A program made the position numbers and the translations under genes. From positions 1 to 51,896 of the forward strand of contig CABYSP010000010.1 of the NCBI GenBank assembly GCA_902521675.1: a stretch of DNA of 51,896 bases. The letters run 5' to 3'. Below, one piece after another: positions 1-7,432 of this stretch. Under the pieces are notes generated by a model, which saw nothing but the letters and a program-made list of their open reading frames with translations, had not been told where the DNA came from and did no database searches. Within the stretch, counting starts at the first letter, position 1; each line of letters begins with the position of its first letter. This DNA is from an uncultured Pelagibacteraceae bacterium. GTDB lineage: Bacteria > Pseudomonadota > Alphaproteobacteria > Pelagibacterales > Pelagibacteraceae.

Positions 1-102
1 TCCAAAATCAAAATTTCTTAATTTTGAATATTCTCCAAGATTATTCCCAACAAAATTATTTAATTGATTTAAGGCCTTAGACCTTGAAGCTTCAAATATC
101 AT
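1..102 (-). CDS. Photolyase/cryptochrome-like FAD-binding protein, N-terminus only
   Basis: Only the first 34 codons are inside the window; the gene continues past base 1. The minus strand reads from an ATG at 102 without a stop. The residues include SRSKALNQLNNFV followed by EYSKLRNFDFG, which resembles the start of the FAD-binding photolyase/cryptochrome proteins (a serine-arginine-rich start, a leucine-rich helix, then an RN-D-G turn). That family repairs UV-damaged DNA or senses blue light. It is followed downstream, on the same strand, by nothing in this window; upstream lies the PsiE-family gene, 6 bases away, so the two are probably co-transcribed. The fragment is short, so the call is tentative. 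Confidence 0.45.
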   Translation of the reverse strand, partial: MIFEASRSKALNQLNNFVGNNLGEYSKLRNFDFG

Positions 103-108
103 TTTAAA

Positions 109-489
109 TTATTTTGTTTTTTTTTTCTTAAGACCTAATTTGTCACTATGTCTTAATCTTAAAACAACAATTGCTCCAGCTATTAACAAAATAGCTACTG
201 CTTCATAAACAAGTGCAGTAGGATCCATTTCTTTGCCTTGTAGAATAATAAATCGTGCAAGGGCGGTAATCGCAATAAGAAGTGGTAGGGTAATACTAAT
301 AGATTGTTGGTTCCAAAAAACCCTAACCATTGCTAGTACCTCTAAATAAAGAAACATTAAAAGCAAATCTGCTAGTGTAACAGATTGATTTAAAAACATG
401 TTTTTCATTTCAATCCCAACAGCAATAACAGTACTGATTAAGATAATAACCATTAATGCTAACTGTAGGTTTTTTGCTATCTTATCCAT
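109..489 (-). CDS. PsiE-family small integral membrane protein
   Basis: A 126-residue protein with four predicted membrane segments at about 8-25, 40-56, 66-82 and 93-111 and a lysine-rich C-terminal tail (KKKKTK). The pattern DLLLMFLYLEVLAMV, then a conserved ALARFIIL segment, matches the phosphate-starvation-inducible PsiE family, whose biochemical function is not known. Its start codon shares one base with the stop of the upstream membrane-protein gene at 489, which implies translational coupling. No phosphate-regulated (Pho box) sequence was evident next to it, so the family name should not be taken as proof of phosphate control. Confidence 0.7.
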   Translation of the reverse strand: MDKIAKNLQLALMVIILISTVIAVGIEMKNMFLNQSVTLADLLLMFLYLEVLAMVRVFWNQQSISITLPLLIAITALARFIILQGKEMDPTALVYEAVAILLIAGAIVVLRLRHSDKLGLKKKKTK

Positions 490-947
490 TATTTATCTTT
501 ACTAAAAGGTAACCATTTTTCAATTGCAGATTTTAAGGGACCATCATAAGGGATTGAATAAGAGTTCGGGTTTGGACTTGTCAAAACCTCAATTCCTTTT
601 GAAAATACGAATATAAATACTATTACAAAAACTATGACCATGATTTTAAAAGGATCAAAATTTTTTGTTTGAAAGACACTTGTAGACTTCTCTTCTGCTC
701 TATGGAACTGTTTAAAAGTCATATAGACGGCAAATATTAAACCTATATGAGCTAAAAAAAGTCCAGCCCATCCAAATGCGAAAGTTGTGTAAGAAAAAAC
801 ATATAAACTAAAAACAGTAGTCCAAATAAAACTTAAAACTAAAAGAATTTGTAATCTTACTGTTTTAGGAAGTGCGCGTAGATCATTCTTACTATCATCA
901 AATAAAATATTTGCAGCATCTCTCATCCAATTCTTTATTGATTCCAT
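489..947 (-). CDS. Uncharacterised membrane protein
   Basis: A 152-residue protein I do not recognise. It has a charged amphipathic N-terminus (about 1-30), three hydrophobic segments at about 32-52, 57-77 and 102-118, and a C-terminal segment of about 30 residues that is probably soluble (SPNPNSYSIPYDGPL). It contains no catalytic motif that I can name. It overlaps the PsiE-family gene by one base and is probably its partner in a two-gene membrane operon. A 57-base gap separates it from the end of argG. Confidence 0.6.
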   Translation of the reverse strand: MESIKNWMRDAANILFDDSKNDLRALPKTVRLQILLVLSFIWTTVFSLYVFSYTTFAFGWAGLFLAHIGLIFAVYMTFKQFHRAEEKSTSVFQTKNFDPFKIMVIVFVIVFIFVFSKGIEVLTSPNPNSYSIPYDGPLKSAIEKWLPFSKDK

Positions 948-1004
948 GATCTAAGGATATAATTTTTAGTGATTTAAACAAATGTTAATTTGTCCTAAAC
1001 GTAA

Positions 1005-2192
1005 CTAAGAACGAAGCTTTTTTTTGTGAAAATTGATAAATCTTTCAACGTTAGATTTATTAAATGACTTATTTTCTTCAAATGAGACTTTTTTCATCGA
1101 GTAAGCGCTGCTGTTAGTAACTCTAGATTGAATTGTAATATTTCCTTTATACAATTTAAGTTTAACTGAGCCATTAACTTTGCTTCTTTTCAAATCTACA
1201 ATTTTTTGAAGTTTTAATCTTTCTTTTGAATACCAATAACCATTATAAATTAACTCTGCATATCTAGACATTATCTGATCTTTTTTATGCATAGTGTCTT
1301 TGTCTAAGGTAACAGACTCAATTGCTCTATGAGCATTTATTAAAAGAGTTCCACCAGGTGTTTCATACACTCCTCTAGATTTTATACCTAAAAATCTATT
1401 CTCTACTAAGTCAACTCTTCCAATTCCATTTTTGCCTGCTAGATCATTTAACTTTGTTAATAATTTAGCTGGAGATAATTTTTTTCCATTAATTCCAAAA
1501 GGATCACCATTTTTAAAATTAATAGTAACAAAAGATGGTTTGTTAGGTGCTTTTTCAGGAGAAACTGTTCGTTGAAAAATAAATTCTGGAGCAGAATTTT
1601 TTGGATTTTCTAAAACCTTACCTTCAGTTGATGTATGAAATAAATTATCATCCACTGAAAAAGGAGGTGCACCTTTTTTATCTTTAGGAATAGCTATGCT
1701 ATGTTTTTTTGCATAATTAATTAAGTCTGTTCTAGATTTTAGTTTCCAAATTCTCCACGGAGCTATAATTTTAATTTTAGGTCCAAAATAATGATAGCCT
1801 AATTCAAATCTAACTTGATCATTGCCTTTACCAGTTGCTCCATGTGAAACTGCATAGGCTTTAAATTTTTTAGCTACTCTTATTTGATCTTTTGCAATAA
1901 GAGGTCTTGCTATTGATGTCCCTAATAAATAAACACCCTCATAGATCGCGTGTCCTCTGATCATGGGATAAACATAATCCTTAACAAAAATATCTTTTAG
2001 ATCTTTAATAATTACATTTTTAACACCAAATTTTTTTGCATTTGTTATAATTTTTTTTCTATTAATTTCTTGTCCAACATCTGCAGTATAACAAATTACA
2101 TCTGCATCATAATTTTCTTGAAGCCATTTTAAAATTATAGAAGTATCAAGACCTCCAGAATAAGCTAGAACAATTTTCTTTTTTGATTTCAT
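1005..2192 (-). CDS. argG: Argininosuccinate synthase
   Basis: ArgG joins citrulline and aspartate with ATP to give argininosuccinate, the penultimate step of arginine synthesis, in the cytoplasm. The N-terminus carries the ATP pyrophosphatase PP-loop (AYSGGLDTS, residues 10-18), and later blocks include SHGATGKGNDQVRFE, which is characteristic of the family. The 395-residue length is normal. It lies 4 bases downstream of the IalB-like gene on the same strand, a spacing that suggests co-transcription although no functional link is known. No other arginine gene is in the window. Confidence 0.97.
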   Translation of the reverse strand: MKSKKKIVLAYSGGLDTSIILKWLQENYDADVICYTADVGQEINRKKIITNAKKFGVKNVIIKDLKDIFVKDYVYPMIRGHAIYEGVYLLGTSIARPLIAKDQIRVAKKFKAYAVSHGATGKGNDQVRFELGYHYFGPKIKIIAPWRIWKLKSRTDLINYAKKHSIAIPKDKKGAPPFSVDDNLFHTSTEGKVLENPKNSAPEFIFQRTVSPEKAPNKPSFVTINFKNGDPFGINGKKLSPAKLLTKLNDLAGKNGIGRVDLVENRFLGIKSRGVYETPGGTLLINAHRAIESVTLDKDTMHKKDQIMSRYAELIYNGYWYSKERLKLQKIVDLKRSKVNGSVKLKLYKGNITIQSRVTNSSAYSMKKVSFEENKSFNKSNVERFINFHKKKLRS

Positions 2193-2196
2193 TGAA

Positions 2197-2709
2197 TTAA
2201 CTACAAGCTTTTCTTGAAGCGTTATAAGCTTTAGTAAATCCTAATAATGAGTAATGATCAATTGTTTGAGAACCTTGTTGATTGTATCCAGTGATCATAA
2301 TTCTAGATCCTTTTCTCATTTGTTTGATCATTTTTAATTCGATTTTGTTGTCTGCAATCCACGCAAAACCTTGTTCTTTAATATCAAATTTAAATTTATT
2401 CTTACCTGAAGCAGCTGTTACAGAATTATTTTTGTTGAATTCATAACCCGGGGTAACACTTACTTCATTTTTTATATTGTCGTTTGGTCTAAATGCTACA
2501 AACAATTTTGCATCTCTTTTATTAGTTTTGGGTGCTTGCAAAATAGGTAAAGATTGCGCAAAGCATACTTTACCGTCAGTATCCATAACGACCATTGCCT
2601 CCCAATCTTTATATTTACCAATTTTTTTAATTTCCTGAGCTGAAACTTGTACAACACCACTTATAAAAAATATTCCTAATAATATTGTAATTTTTTTAAT
2701 TATGGACAT
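2197..2709 (-). CDS. Invasion-associated locus B (IalB)-like secreted protein
   Basis: A 170-residue protein with a Sec-type signal peptide (hydrophobic residues about 7-22, likely cut after VSA at 24). The mature part begins with a GKYKDWEAMV block and contains a KVCFAQS motif (Cys49) and a second Cys at 169 near the end, which may form a disulfide in the periplasm. This pattern (K-x2-DW then a C-x-A segment) fits the IalB family common in Alphaproteobacteria; the free-living role is unknown. The start overlaps the aldo/keto reductase stop by 10 bases. Confidence 0.75.
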   Translation of the reverse strand: MSIIKKITILLGIFFISGVVQVSAQEIKKIGKYKDWEAMVVMDTDGKVCFAQSLPILQAPKTNKRDAKLFVAFRPNDNIKNEVSVTPGYEFNKNNSVTAASGKNKFKFDIKEQGFAWIADNKIELKMIKQMRKGSRIMITGYNQQGSQTIDHYSLLGFTKAYNASRKACS

Positions 2710-3734
2710 GGATTTGGATAAATTGTTTGCACGTGGTTAATTTCTTTAATGACATCATCAGATAAGTTTACATTTACACTTTCTATATTTGTTTTCAACT
2801 GCTCCATTGTAGTTGCTCCAATTATTACACTAGTCATAAAGTCTTGGATTTCACAAAATTTTATCGCCATCTGACTCATATCTAGACCAAACTTTTCACT
2901 AATTTTATAATAATGTTCAACGGCATCCTCAGTATTTGGCTTTCTATACCTTGTCCAGAAATCGAAATCTCTCTCCATTCTTGATCCTTTGGGGAAATTC
3001 TTATTTCTATACTTTCCACTTAAATATCCACTTGCTAATGGTGAGTAAGCTAAGCAGCCAATGTTTTCTCTTATAGAAACTTCAGCTAGTCCAACTTCGT
3101 AAGATCTGTTTAATAAACTATAAGGATTTTGGATTGACATCATTCTTGGCAACTTTTTATCTTTGGATAACTGAAGATAATTTAAAACTCCCCAAGGGGT
3201 CTCATTTGATAAACCAACGTATCTAATTTTTCCTTGATCAATATATTTATTTAACTCTGCAAGAACATCTTCAAATTTATTCCATTCATTTTCCTTATGA
3301 ATATAACCGAGTCTTCCAAAATTATTTACATTTCTTTCTGGCCAATGAAGTTGATATAAATCTATATAATCAGTTTTAAGTCTTCTAAGACTGTCATTTA
3401 AAGCAGATTCTAAGTTTGGACCTGTAAAACTATTTTCTCCACTTCTTAAATAAGCTCTTGCTGGACCAGCAACTTTTGTTGCAAGAATGACTTTGTCTCT
3501 TTTTTTTGTTTTTTCAAACCAGTTTCCAATAATTTCTTCTGTATCACCGTAGGTTTCTTTTTTAGGAGGTACTGCATATAATTCAGCAGTGTCCCAAAAG
3601 TTTACTCCTTGATCTAATGAAAAATTCATTTGTTCAAATGCCTCAAGTTCAGTATTTTGTTCTCCCCAAGTCATAGTACCGAGACAAATTGTACTTACTT
3701 TAATATTAGTATTACCTAAATTTTTGTAATTCAT
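2700..3734 (-). CDS. Aldo/keto reductase (Tas/YajO type)
   Basis: A 344-residue TIM-barrel NADPH oxidoreductase. The four catalytic positions of the superfamily are visible: Asp48 and Tyr53 (WDTAELY), Lys87 (LATKVAG) and His130 (YQLHWP). The length and the long loop between the catalytic Lys and His match the Tas/protein-tyrosine-auxotrophy suppressor type rather than the shorter 280-residue enzymes. It reduces aldehydes or ketones; the natural substrate cannot be read from sequence. It is the first gene of a minus-strand run with the IalB-like gene and argG, and is divergent from the Bax-inhibitor-1 gene across 79 bases. Confidence 0.9.
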   Translation of the reverse strand: MNYKNLGNTNIKVSTICLGTMTWGEQNTELEAFEQMNFSLDQGVNFWDTAELYAVPPKKETYGDTEEIIGNWFEKTKKRDKVILATKVAGPARAYLRSGENSFTGPNLESALNDSLRRLKTDYIDLYQLHWPERNVNNFGRLGYIHKENEWNKFEDVLAELNKYIDQGKIRYVGLSNETPWGVLNYLQLSKDKKLPRMMSIQNPYSLLNRSYEVGLAEVSIRENIGCLAYSPLASGYLSGKYRNKNFPKGSRMERDFDFWTRYRKPNTEDAVEHYYKISEKFGLDMSQMAIKFCEIQDFMTSVIIGATTMEQLKTNIESVNVNLSDDVIKEINHVQTIYPNPCP

Positions 3735-3813
3735 TAGAAATATTAAGTTAAATTTTTGTTAATCTTTTAAGGTATCTTGAATAATTAGTAAAAGAATATA
3801 TATATTACTTATT

Positions 3814-4575
3814 ATGGAATTTGATAAAAACGGAATACTAAATAGAGCTAAAGCAGCACAACAATCGGCCGCTGTAATGGATGAAGGCTTAAGAGCCTAC
3901 ATGCTAAAAGTTTATAACTACATGGCAACAGGTATATTGCTAACTGGAATAGTAGCACTATTAACATTTAAAATGTCTGTTGTTACTAATGATGCAGGTT
4001 CGATCGTTGGTCTAACACAGATGGGGAATGCAATTTATTTATCAGGTCTAAAATGGCTTGTAATGTTAGCGCCTCTAGGTATCGTTTTTTACATGAGTTT
4101 TGGAATTAATAAGATGAGTGCATCAAAAGCACAAACTACGTTTTGGGTTTTTGCAGCTTTGATGGGTCTATCATTATCTTCAATATTATTAGTTTACACT
4201 GGAATGAGTGTAACTAGAGTATTCTTCATTACATCTGCAACATTTGGAGCGATGAGTATTTATGGATACACAACTAAAAGAGATCTTACAAAGTTTGGAT
4301 CTTTTTTAATGATGGGTCTAATTGGAATAATTATAGCTTCAATTGTTAATATCTTTATGAAATCTTCTATGATGTATTTTGTGATTTCAATTTTAGGTGT
4401 TTTAATATTTGTTGGTTTAACAGCGTATGACACCCAGAAAATCAAAAATATGTATGTTGCGTCGGACTCAGGTGAGTTAATGGGCAAGAAAGCTGTGATG
4501 GGCGCTTTAACTTTATATCTTGATTTTATCAATCTATTTATAATGTTGCTAAGACTATTTGGTCAAAGAAGATAG
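3814..4575 (+). CDS. Bax inhibitor-1 / YccA family membrane protein
   Basis: A 253-residue protein with a soluble N-terminus of about 30 residues and seven hydrophobic segments. The C-terminal block (GLTAYDTQKIK, then ALTLYLDFINLFIMLLRLFG) is the signature of the BI-1/YccA/YbhL family, whose aspartates are linked to pH-sensitive calcium leak in homologues; in E. coli YccA binds the FtsH protease. Its stop lies 2 bases from the stop of the convergent DUF2794 gene, so there is no room for a conventional terminator between them. Confidence 0.93.
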   Translation: MEFDKNGILNRAKAAQQSAAVMDEGLRAYMLKVYNYMATGILLTGIVALLTFKMSVVTNDAGSIVGLTQMGNAIYLSGLKWLVMLAPLGIVFYMSFGINKMSASKAQTTFWVFAALMGLSLSSILLVYTGMSVTRVFFITSATFGAMSIYGYTTKRDLTKFGSFLMMGLIGIIIASIVNIFMKSSMMYFVISILGVLIFVGLTAYDTQKIKNMYVASDSGELMGKKAVMGALTLYLDFINLFIMLLRLFGQRR

Positions 4576-4577
4576 AT

Positions 4578-4925
4578 TTATTTTTTAAGTTTCTTCCAAT
4601 TGGTATTTTTTAATAAAATTTTAAGGTCGTAAGAATTTTTTAGTATTTGACCGCTTGTGTCAGTAATTAAATATTTAAGATTTTTATTTTTAGGCTTAAA
4701 ATTTTTACAAATTTTATAAAGGGCATTTTCAGTAGCATTTCTGAAAACACTAAACCCCACTTGTTTGCTTGAAATACTTAAACCGTAATCTTTCCAAGAA
4801 CCTTCTGAAACCATTTTAGCATATAAGTCTAATATAATTTTTAGCTCATCTTTTTCAAAAAAATGTTTTTCATCTATTTTATTATCAGGATTATTTACTA
4901 CTAATTTTAAATTACTGCGCATCAA
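4578..4925 (-). CDS. DUF2794 family protein
   Basis: A 115-residue soluble protein. The core (EKDELKIILDLYAKMVSEGSW, split here as a helix followed by DYGLSI, FSVFRNATE and LYKICK) matches DUF2794, a short family of unknown function largely restricted to Alphaproteobacteria. It overlaps the 3' end of yciB by 14 bases and so is probably translated with it. No signal peptide or membrane segment is seen. Confidence 0.75.
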   Translation of the reverse strand: MMRSNLKLVVNNPDNKIDEKHFFEKDELKIILDLYAKMVSEGSWKDYGLSISSKQVGFSVFRNATENALYKICKNFKPKNKNLKYLITDTSGQILKNSYDLKILLKNTNWKKLKK

Positions 4926-5466
4926 TCTTATGTTTATTTATTAATGGTATCTGAAACCCTGTAAATATTATTGTTATTGGAAGCATTCCCCATACTTTAA
5001 AATTGACCCAAAACTCTTCTGTTTGAGTTCTCCATACAATTTCATTTAATAAAGCAAGACCAAAGAAAAAATACATCCACCGTTTATTGAGAATTTCCCA
5101 TCCAATATCAGTTAAAGGAATAGATTTACCCATAATTTTTTTAAGAATAGGTTCATTTGTAAAATATTTCCCAAAAAATAATGCAAGAGCAAACATAATA
5201 TTGATAATGGTTGGCTTTACATAAATAAATATAGGATCATTAAAGTAGATAGTTAATCCACCAAAAAAAGTAATTAAAATTCCGCTCACTAAAGGCATCG
5301 GAGGAATTTTTTTTTCAAAAAACCAAACAACTGCTAATGCAACTAAAGTTGCAACTATCAGTGGTGGTATTGCAACTGATAAATTTTTACCACTATTATA
5401 ATAATAGAAAAAAAATATTGCTAAAGGACCGAAATCAGTAACAAATTTTAAAAAGGATTTATTCAC
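4912..5466 (-). CDS. yciB: Inner membrane protein YciB (intracellular septation protein A)
   Basis: A 184-residue protein made almost entirely of hydrophobic segments (five or six). It begins with FLKFVTDFGPLAIFFFYYY and contains the family blocks GKYFTNEPILKKIMG and LNEIVWRTQTEEFWVNFKVW. YciB/IspZ proteins act in cell-envelope synthesis and normal septation. The length is usual. It is divergent from hspQ over 87 bases and overlaps the DUF2794 gene. Confidence 0.9.
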   Translation of the reverse strand: MNKSFLKFVTDFGPLAIFFFYYYNSGKNLSVAIPPLIVATLVALAVVWFFEKKIPPMPLVSGILITFFGGLTIYFNDPIFIYVKPTIINIMFALALFFGKYFTNEPILKKIMGKSIPLTDIGWEILNKRWMYFFFGLALLNEIVWRTQTEEFWVNFKVWGMLPITIIFTGFQIPLINKHKIDAQ

Positions 5467-5553
5467 TTAAAAGATATTAACATATTTGCCACATCACAAA
5501 ACATTTATATTTTAAGCATTGATTTTTATTTCTAAATACCCATACTAAGATCA

Positions 5554-5874
5554 ATGCCAGTTCAAAAAGCCAAATTTTCAATTGGAGATATCGTAAAGCA
5601 TAAACACTTTGAATTTAGAGGTGTAATTTATGATGTTGATTTTGAATTTAATAATTCTGAAGAGTGGTATCAATCTATTCCAAAAAATGTGAGACCAAGA
5701 AAAGATCAACCATTTTATCACTTATTAGCAGAAAATGATGAGATAACTTATGAAGCTTATGTTTCAGAGCAAAACTTGCTGATGGATGACTCTGATGAAC
5801 CAATAAAACACCCTTTAATTGAAGAGATATTTTCAGGAAAAAAAGGCTCTAGTTATTTCAAGCTTTCTAATTAA
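5554..5874 (+). CDS. hspQ: Heat shock protein HspQ
   Basis: A 106-residue protein. The N-terminal FSIGDIVKHKHFEFRGVIYDVD and the central YHLLAENDE block are the YccV/HspQ (hemimethylated-DNA-binding-like) domain. In E. coli HspQ is a specificity factor for Lon protease and affects DnaA stability. It is monocistronic here: the stop codon lies inside the first copy of a 17-base tandem duplication, and the next gene starts 195 bases away. Confidence 0.9.
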   Translation: MPVQKAKFSIGDIVKHKHFEFRGVIYDVDFEFNNSEEWYQSIPKNVRPRKDQPFYHLLAENDEITYEAYVSEQNLLMDDSDEPIKHPLIEEIFSGKKGSSYFKLSN

Positions 5875-5904
5875 AGCAACCATCATTTTAAAGCAACCAT
5901 CATT
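5871..5904. repeat. Perfect 17-base tandem duplication at the hspQ 3' end
   Basis: The unit TTAAAGCAACCATCATT occurs at 5871-5887 and again, immediately adjacent and identical, at 5888-5904. The TAA stop of hspQ is inside the first copy. This is most simply a recent slippage event. Confidence 0.9.
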
Positions 5905-6069
5905 CGACCACATTTAGCTCAAATCTAAGCCATACAAATTAGCTATATTTAGGTAATATTCTGGTCAAGAGTGTTAAACGTTAATTTCAATCTTATTACC
6001 TCCCCTCTGCATTCTTGATCAGAAAACTGATTCATATTAGAAATCAAAAAAAAAAATTCTAATTTAAAT
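5875..6069. other. 195-base spacer upstream of ccmC
   Basis: The longest gene-free stretch of the window. It holds the second copy of the tandem duplication, an AT-rich middle part, and a 12-base-pair inverted repeat (described separately) that ends about 45 bases before the ccmC start. No good open reading frame, tRNA or rho-independent terminator was seen in it. Confidence 0.6.
5959..6024 (+). promoter_or_regulatory. Long inverted repeat in the ccm leader
   Basis: The arm TTCTGGTCAAGA (5959-5970) pairs with TCTTGATCAGAA (6013-6024) over 12 positions with one G-U wobble, enclosing 42 bases. The enclosed part contains TTAAACGTTAA (a short dyad) and the pyrimidine-rich CCTCCCCTCT, which is complementary to purine-rich ribosome binding sites. 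No U-tract follows the right arm, so it is not a standard terminator. It could be an mRNA leader structure controlling the ccm operon; this is inference. Confidence 0.45.
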
Positions 6070-6777
6070 ATGTTTAAACTTTTTGAACCTAATAAGATTT
6101 TCAAAATCACGTCAAGAGCACCTAGGTACGTGTTATTTTTGTTTGTTGTCGTATTAACTGTTGGCTTAGTCGAAGCATTAGTCATTTCTCCTGAGGATTA
6201 TAAACAAAGTGATGCAGTTAGGATTATGTATGTTCATGTTCCTGCTGCCTGGATTTCACTTGGAATATTTTCTTCTATGACTTTGTTATCTATTTGTGGT
6301 TTTGTATTTAAAAATAAAAACTTTTTTTTAATTTCTAAAAGTTTAGCTCCCTCGGGATTTGTTTTTAATATTATTGCTTTAGTTACAGGATCAATATGGG
6401 GAAAACCAACTTGGGGAACATGGTGGGCCTGGGATGCAAGAATAACTTCAATGTTAATTTTAGCATTGTTTTATGCAATGTATTTAATCGTATGGAGAAT
6501 TTATGATAAGGAAGAAAAAGTCTACAAGATCTCAACTTTTATAACTATTTTAGGAATTATTAATGTTCCAATAATAAAATACTCAGTTGACTGGTGGAAT
6601 ACACTCCATCAACCAGCATCCATTAATATTTTGTCAAAAAGCTCAATTCATTCATCAATGCTTTACCCACTATTGATAATGACTGCGGCATTTGCTCTTT
6701 TTTCATTGTTAATTTTCTTAATGAAATATAATACAGAACTGATAAAAATTAAAAATAAAGGCTTAGATAGATTATGA
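6070..6777 (+). CDS. ccmC: Heme exporter/translocation protein CcmC
   Basis: A 235-residue inner-membrane protein of six hydrophobic segments that delivers heme to the chaperone CcmE in System I cytochrome c maturation. The tryptophan-rich WWD domain (WGKPTWGTWWAWDAR, about 110-124) is intact, as are the two heme-ligand histidines flanking it, His56 (YVHVPAAW) and His180 (TLHQPAS). It is the first gene of a six-gene ccm run and overlaps ccmD by 4 bases (ATGA). No strong Shine-Dalgarno sequence precedes its ATG. Confidence 0.97.
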   Translation: MFKLFEPNKIFKITSRAPRYVLFLFVVVLTVGLVEALVISPEDYKQSDAVRIMYVHVPAAWISLGIFSSMTLLSICGFVFKNKNFFLISKSLAPSGFVFNIIALVTGSIWGKPTWGTWWAWDARITSMLILALFYAMYLIVWRIYDKEEKVYKISTFITILGIINVPIIKYSVDWWNTLHQPASINILSKSSIHSSMLYPLLIMTAAFALFSLLIFLMKYNTELIKIKNKGLDRL

Positions 6778-7001
6778 TAAATGAATTACTCTTTATGAAT
6801 GGATATGCAGCGTATGTCTTATCTGCTTTCAGCTTTACCTTATTTAGTTTCCTAGGTTTATATTTAGTAACTAAAATGCAATTTGTTAAAGAACAAAAAA
6901 AATTTGTTGCTAAATTTGGATCACTAACTTCTGAGCAAGCTAATTCTGCAAAATCACAAAGAATTAATAAAGAAATATTATCAAGCGCAACAAATAATTA
7001 A
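6774..7001 (+). CDS. ccmD: Heme exporter protein CcmD
   Basis: A 75-residue protein with one membrane segment (about 11-34, GYAAYVLSAFSFTLFSFLGLY) followed by a basic, soluble tail. This topology, and its position between ccmC and ccmE, identify CcmD, which helps release holo-CcmE from CcmABC. The family is weakly conserved, so position is the main evidence. The tail (about 40 residues) is on the long side for the family. Confidence 0.88.
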   Translation: MINELLFMNGYAAYVLSAFSFTLFSFLGLYLVTKMQFVKEQKKFVAKFGSLTSEQANSAKSQRINKEILSSATNN

Positions 7002-7011
7002 CTTTTAAACC

Positions 7012-7431
7012 ATGTATGGTCGAAAAGTTAAGTTAAGATTTTTGTTAGTAGTAATAATCTTAATTACCTTAATTTTAACAACATTTATGGTTTTAAAATC
7101 TTTAGAGGAAAACGTTGTATATTTTCAATCACCTTCTGAAATAAAATCACTCTCTGAAATAGACAAAAGTAAGATTAGAGTTGGAGGAATGGTTAAAAAA
7201 AACTCTATTTCCATAAATTCAAATGAAGTTATCTTTATAATTACAGACTTTAAAAATGAAATAAATGTTACTTACACGGGAGCAGTACCAAATTTATTTG
7301 CTGAGGGAAAAGGGGTTGTTGCAGAAGGTTTTTTAAAAGATAGAAACTTTTTCTCGGCAACAAAAATTTTAGCAAAGCATGATGAAAATTATATGCCTCC
7401 TGAAGTAAAAGAAGCATTAGGAGATAAATAA
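7012..7431 (+). CDS. ccmE: Cytochrome c-type biogenesis heme chaperone CcmE
   Basis: A 139-residue periplasmic heme chaperone with one N-terminal membrane anchor (about 8-27) and an OB-fold. The heme-binding motif is HDENY at 123-127, in which His123 is the covalent heme ligand and Tyr127 the axial ligand by homology. It passes heme from CcmC to CcmF/CcmH. It starts 10 bases after ccmD and its stop is followed one base later by the ccmF start. Confidence 0.97.
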   Translation: MYGRKVKLRFLLVVIILITLILTTFMVLKSLEENVVYFQSPSEIKSLSEIDKSKIRVGGMVKKNSISINSNEVIFIITDFKNEINVTYTGAVPNLFAEGKGVVAEGFLKDRNFFSATKILAKHDENYMPPEVKEALGDK

Positions 7432-7432
7432 A

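Noticed and set aside
5949-6185. Minus-strand 78-residue reading frame over the ccmC start
   Set aside because: It overlaps the real ccmC start, is rich in Asn and Thr as antisense frames of AT-rich DNA are, and matches no family.
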